From contig NZ_JPHF01000007.1 of the NCBI RefSeq assembly GCF_000814325.1, forward strand, positions 124,001-188,000: a stretch of 64,000 nucleotides of DNA. Direction: 5' to 3'. Below are positions 61,257 through 64,000 of the stretch, one piece after another. Source of the DNA: Flavihumibacter sp. ZG627. GTDB lineage: Bacteria; Bacteroidota; Bacteroidia; Chitinophagales; Chitinophagaceae. Under the pieces are notes generated by a model that was not told the DNA's origin, ran no database searches, and saw nothing but the letters and a program-made list of their open reading frames with translations. Position 1 is the stretch's first letter; each line of letters begins with the position of its first letter. A program made the position numbers and the translations under genes.

Positions 61257-62759
61257 TCAACCATTCGCTTTGATCTTTTGCAATAAAGCGGATAACTCTT
61301 TTACTTTTTGAGGATAAGCTTCTGCAAGATTATTTTTTTCACCTATATCATTTTTCAGGTCATACAGTTGAGGCAATGAATGATTACCTGTTTCAATATC
61401 CGTCAGATTGTTATAGGGCGTTCCATTGCTGGGTTCAATATATTTCCAATCGTTCCTGATAATTGATAATGCTCCGCCTTGAAGCACCAATACATCGCGA
61501 CCTGATGGTGATTTGCCCAGCAATGTATTTATCAGATTATAACTGTCCGGGGCTTCCTGCAAAGACAGAGGCTGTTTTAAAAATGATGAAAAGGAATGGA
61601 TGATATCTATCTGGCAAACCAAAGCATCTGAGACCTGTGGTTTAATGGTTCCCGGCCAGCTAATGATGAAAGGAACTCTTGTACCGCCTTCGAAAGCGCT
61701 ATACTTTCCCCCACGTAACAGGCCAGCCGGTTTATGTCCATTTGCTTTAGTAACCGCTTCATCTTCATAACCATCATCCAGTACAGGTCCATTGTCACTG
61801 GTAAAAATAATGATCGTATTGTTTGAAATACCAAGTTGCTCCAGTTCTTTAACTATTTCACCAACAGTCCAATCCAATTGCAAAATAGCATCGCCGCGGT
61901 AACCCAGTCCGCTTTTACCTTTAAACATAGTAGAAGGCATGCGTGGTACATGGGGTTCCGTTAATGCATAATAAAGAAAGAAAGGCTGGTTTTCATCCAT
62001 AAATTCTTTTGCTTTTTCCAAAAACGTCAGCGGCATTTCTTCATCCGTCCACCTTGCTTTGTTACCTCCGCTCATGAAGCCAATCCGGCCAATACCATTT
62101 ACGATGGTATTATTATGGCCATGATCAGGAGACGACTTCATTTTCAATAATTCAGGATGCTCCTTACCTGTAGGATCATTTCCAACTTTTTGCTGATAAT
62201 TGACCTGAATAGGATCCGAAGAATCCAGCGCAACAACATGATGATTTTCTACAAAAACAGTGGGTACACGGTCAGCTGTAGCGGGAAAAATAAAGGAGTA
62301 ATCAAAACCCACTTCATTTGGGCCGGGTTTTAATTCCCCGTTCCAATTTTTTTCCAGGCTTGTGCCTAATCCTAAATGCCATTTACCAACAATGCCGGTT
62401 TTATAGCCTGCTTTTTGAAACAAAGAGGGCAGGGTTGTTTTACCGGGTGGAATAATCAATGCGGCGTCTCCGGGCAAAATGCCGGTGCCCTTTTTTCGCC
62501 AGGGAAATTCACCTGTCATTAATGCGTAACGGGAAGGGGTACATGTAGCTGAGGTACTGTGCCCGTTTGTAAAACGGATGCCATTTGTTGCGAGCCTATC
62601 CAGATTAGGCGTTTTGATCTTCGTAGCACCATAGCAACCCAGATCGCCATAACCCAGGTCGTCCACATAAATGAAAACAATATTTGGCTTCAGGTTCTGT
62701 GCGTATAAACTAAAAGGCAGAAAAAATAAGATCCATGTTATTGCTGATCTGAAAAACAT
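61257..62759 (-). CDS. Arylsulfatase-family sulfatase
   Basis: The protein (~500 residues from the ATG at 62759, whose product MFFRSAITWILFFLPFSLYAQ is a proper signal peptide) is a periplasmic alkaline-phosphatase-superfamily sulfatase. The metal-binding VDDLGYGDLG lies near the start. C73-TPSR (with GEFPWRKKG after it) is the formylglycine motif, and KWHLGLG and SDNGPV follow. It hydrolyses sulfate esters of carbohydrates or steroids. Its location beyond the integrase suggests chromosomal flank rather than island cargo. Confidence 0.92.
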   Translation of the reverse strand: MFFRSAITWILFFLPFSLYAQNLKPNIVFIYVDDLGYGDLGCYGATKIKTPNLDRLATNGIRFTNGHSTSATCTPSRYALMTGEFPWRKKGTGILPGDAALIIPPGKTTLPSLFQKAGYKTGIVGKWHLGLGTSLEKNWNGELKPGPNEVGFDYSFIFPATADRVPTVFVENHHVVALDSSDPIQVNYQQKVGNDPTGKEHPELLKMKSSPDHGHNNTIVNGIGRIGFMSGGNKARWTDEEMPLTFLEKAKEFMDENQPFFLYYALTEPHVPRMPSTMFKGKSGLGYRGDAILQLDWTVGEIVKELEQLGISNNTIIIFTSDNGPVLDDGYEDEAVTKANGHKPAGLLRGGKYSAFEGGTRVPFIISWPGTIKPQVSDALVCQIDIIHSFSSFLKQPLSLQEAPDSYNLINTLLGKSPSGRDVLVLQGGALSIIRNDWKYIEPSNGTPYNNLTDIETGNHSLPQLYDLKNDIGEKNNLAEAYPQKVKELSALLQKIKANG

Positions 62760-62932
62760 ATCCGTTGGTTTGCTGTAGTGCATTAAGTGGAATAATGGTT
62801 TGCGATTAAAAATCTGGATACCGGGGATTTAAAGGAGCATTCCAGCCCCTTATTTGAATTTATTGTTTTCAAATTAGGCGATTGAGGTAATAAAACCAAT
62901 GGTTCAGAATCATTTTCAGCATAGTGAATGCA

Positions 62933-63119
62933 TTGGAGACGCCTTGGAGACGCTTTGCTGACCTATTGTTGACGCATCAAACCTGCTTCCAACACGCTTC
63001 AGCAACCGCTCCTTCTCCCTTCCGCCACGCTTTGGAGACGCTTCCCACCTGCTTAGAAGTTGCTCAGAGACGGCTCAGAGACGGCTTAGAGACGGCATGG
63101 GGCCGGCTTTCAACGCCGC
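62933..63119. repeat. Array of 17 in-phase 11-bp units
   Basis: From 62933 to 63119 the sequence divides into 17 consecutive 11-base units without any insertion. Units such as TTGGAGACGCC, TTGGAGACGCT, TCCAACACGCT and CAGAGACGGCT share a T/C start and a GCT/GCC end. Some are identical (TTGGAGACGCT twice, CAGAGACGGCT twice) while others have diverged in the middle. It lies in the 431-bp gap between the sulfatase and the SnoaL-like gene, and no convincing gene crosses it. Confidence 0.8.
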
Positions 63120-63158
63120 TCAATCTATACTTCCCAACCGATATATGTATGATTTAAA

Positions 63159-63180
63159 AACCCGGAGATAACCCCGGGTT
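63159..63180 (-). terminator. Rho-independent terminator of the SnoaL-like gene
   Basis: AACCCGG pairs with CCGGGTT; on the minus strand the stem is followed by TTTTTTAA, 10 bp after the stop codon of the gene at 63191. Confidence 0.8.
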
Positions 63181-63190
63181 GAATATTATG

Positions 63191-63763
63191 TTATTGTGCC
63201 ACACCAATTTGCTTCATCATGGCATAGTTGTCCCAATGCAGGTATTCTTCAATCATTTTGCCTCCCTCCCAATGTGCAATGGTAGACATCGTTATTTTAA
63301 ACTTCTTACCAGTTGGTGGGATCGATTTACCATTTCCAATGTCCATTGGTTTTGAAAAAGTTCCCTCCATCTCGCCAATAACGGCTGTCCAGTCGCCACT
63401 GCCAAAACTTACAGGGTGTTTGGTGATTTTTGTATCAGGCGCAAACGCAAACAAAGGGGTCAGCTTATCGATATGATCCGGATAAATACCTGATGTAACG
63501 GTTCCATCGGGATAGTATACTTTGATGTTATCGGCATGGCTGACAGAAAAGCTGTCCCATTTTTGATTATTGTAGAATTGGAAGTCAAGACTGTCGAAGC
63601 GCCTAAGCCTTTCCTGCGTTAGCTGATCTGTGTCAGAAGTTGTAGCAACAACATCTTTCGATTCATCATTGGCATCTGATGCTTTTTGATTGTCGTTACA
63701 GGCTACCAGCATAATAATAGCCAATAGAGCTGAGAAGATTAAGCCTAAGGATGTCCTTTTCAT
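63191..63763 (-). CDS. SnoaL/ester-cyclase-like lipoprotein
   Basis: The 190-residue protein has a lipobox (MLVAC, Cys22), a low-complexity linker, and an NTF2-fold SnoaL-like domain. The domain includes WDSFSVSHADNIKVYYPDG, GDWTAVIGEMEGTFSKPM and MSTIAHWEGGKMIEEYLHWDN. Such proteins bind small polar ligands or act as hydratases/cyclases; no catalytic assignment is possible. It is chromosomal flank and has its own terminator. Confidence 0.82.
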   Translation of the reverse strand: MKRTSLGLIFSALLAIIMLVACNDNQKASDANDESKDVVATTSDTDQLTQERLRRFDSLDFQFYNNQKWDSFSVSHADNIKVYYPDGTVTSGIYPDHIDKLTPLFAFAPDTKITKHPVSFGSGDWTAVIGEMEGTFSKPMDIGNGKSIPPTGKKFKITMSTIAHWEGGKMIEEYLHWDNYAMMKQIGVAQ

Positions 63764-63808
63764 TTTGTTGATTTTATAGTTACACGAAAATGTTATTAGG
63801 AGTAAACA

Positions 63809-64000
63809 TTAAGCTTGTTTCACTAACTGTACATCTGCATTGATTTTGATGTCATCGCTTACCACTACACTACCCGCTTCTGTTACCGCATTCCAGTTTA
63901 AGCCAAATTCTTTTCGGCTCACTTTACCGGTAACGGTAAAGCCAGCTTTTGTTTGTCCATAAGGGTCCACCACAATGCCACCAAATTCCACATTGAGGGT
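63809..64000 (-). CDS. YceI-family protein, C-terminal part (truncated by window edge)
   Basis: The frame is open to the right edge; an internal GTG is not the true start. The visible 63 residues (LNVEFGGIVVDPYGQTKAGFTVTGKVSRKEFGLNWN, then SDDIKINADVQLVKQA) match the end of the YceI lipid-binding barrel. YceI proteins are periplasmic isoprenoid binders. The N-terminal two thirds and any signal peptide lie outside the window. Confidence 0.88.
   Translation of the reverse strand, partial: TLNVEFGGIVVDPYGQTKAGFTVTGKVSRKEFGLNWNAVTEAGSVVVSDDIKINADVQLVKQA

Noticed and set aside
60984-61286. 100-residue plus-strand frame over the 55-bp repeats
   Set aside because: The repeated protein segment comes from the DNA repeats, there is no plausible ribosome site, and the frame runs into the sulfatase end.
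62933-63119. CRISPR array
   Set aside because: Units are 11 bp with no repeat/spacer alternation and no cas gene is in the window.
62924-63157. 77-residue frame crossing the 11-bp array
   Set aside because: The 11-residue periodicity is a by-product of the 11-bp DNA period; composition is unlike neighbouring proteins.

Overview
The window is AT-rich DNA of a Bacteroidota bacterium, most likely from the Chitinophagaceae or a close relative. This is inferred from the gene families: a heavy-metal RND pump fused to its TolC-type outer-membrane channel, DUF6660, DUF2911 and DUF2231 proteins, a CTnDOT-like mobilisation set (RHH accessory protein, MOBP-type relaxase, TraG-like coupling protein), Crp/Fnr regulators and weak Shine-Dalgarno sites. 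No rRNA or tRNA gene was recognised. Most of the window appears to be one or more mobile genomic islands. A tyrosine recombinase at about 60 kb marks a probable right end, and ordinary chromosomal genes (sulfatase, SnoaL-like lipoprotein, YceI) lie beyond it. The left end is not in view.

Region 1 (0-20 kb) is a metal-resistance island. It holds the end of a CusA/CzcA pump, a DUF2231 membrane protein with a methionine-rich repeat tail, a multicopper oxidase with a barrel-like C-terminus, a CPH-type copper ATPase, and a private lgt followed by three lipoproteins (His-rich, TlpA-like thioredoxin, sialidase-fold). These are followed by a DUF6660 protein, an RND-TolC fusion with its adaptor, and a CPC-type Zn/Cd ATPase. 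Region 2 (20-23.6 kb) has a DtxR-family repressor divergent from a di-heme/Rieske/porin operon, with a DtxR-like operator between them.

Region 3 (23.6-37.7 kb) is mixed cargo: a GmrSD-like DUF262/HNH protein with a small partner, a gamma-glutamylcyclotransferase-like gene flanked by two paralogous structured RNA-like elements, ssb, DUF932, a caspase-like protease with a C-terminal membrane anchor, Crp/Fnr regulators, methyltransferases, a rhodanese/metallo-beta-lactamase protein, an MFS transporter and RadC.

Region 4 (37.8-58.3 kb) is a dense defence and mobility block. It contains a complete Wadjet JetABCD operon with an overlapping fifth gene that encodes a PD-(D/E)xK-like nuclease domain. 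Next come a candidate oriT, the relaxase genes and the coupling protein. A ubiquitin-like conjugation operon (tandem beta-grasp modifier, E2, JAMM peptidase, E1) follows on the minus strand. Divergent from it is a tightly packed six-gene operon: sigma-like factor, small protein, IrrE-type protease, IrrE-macro-domain fusion, P-loop kinase fused to an adenylosuccinate synthetase-like enzyme with a PurZ-like Asp-to-Ser change, and a DUF7002/DarT-like protein. I regard this last operon as the best candidate for an undescribed system: it combines ADP-ribosylation-type chemistry, altered purine-nucleotide chemistry and protease-sensing in one transcription unit.

Region 5 (58.4-64 kb) has a YhcG/DUF1016 nuclease-fold protein, the integrase, 55-bp direct repeats upstream of it, the sulfatase, and an intergenic array of 17 in-phase 11-bp units. 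All functions are inferred from motifs read by eye; no database search was run.
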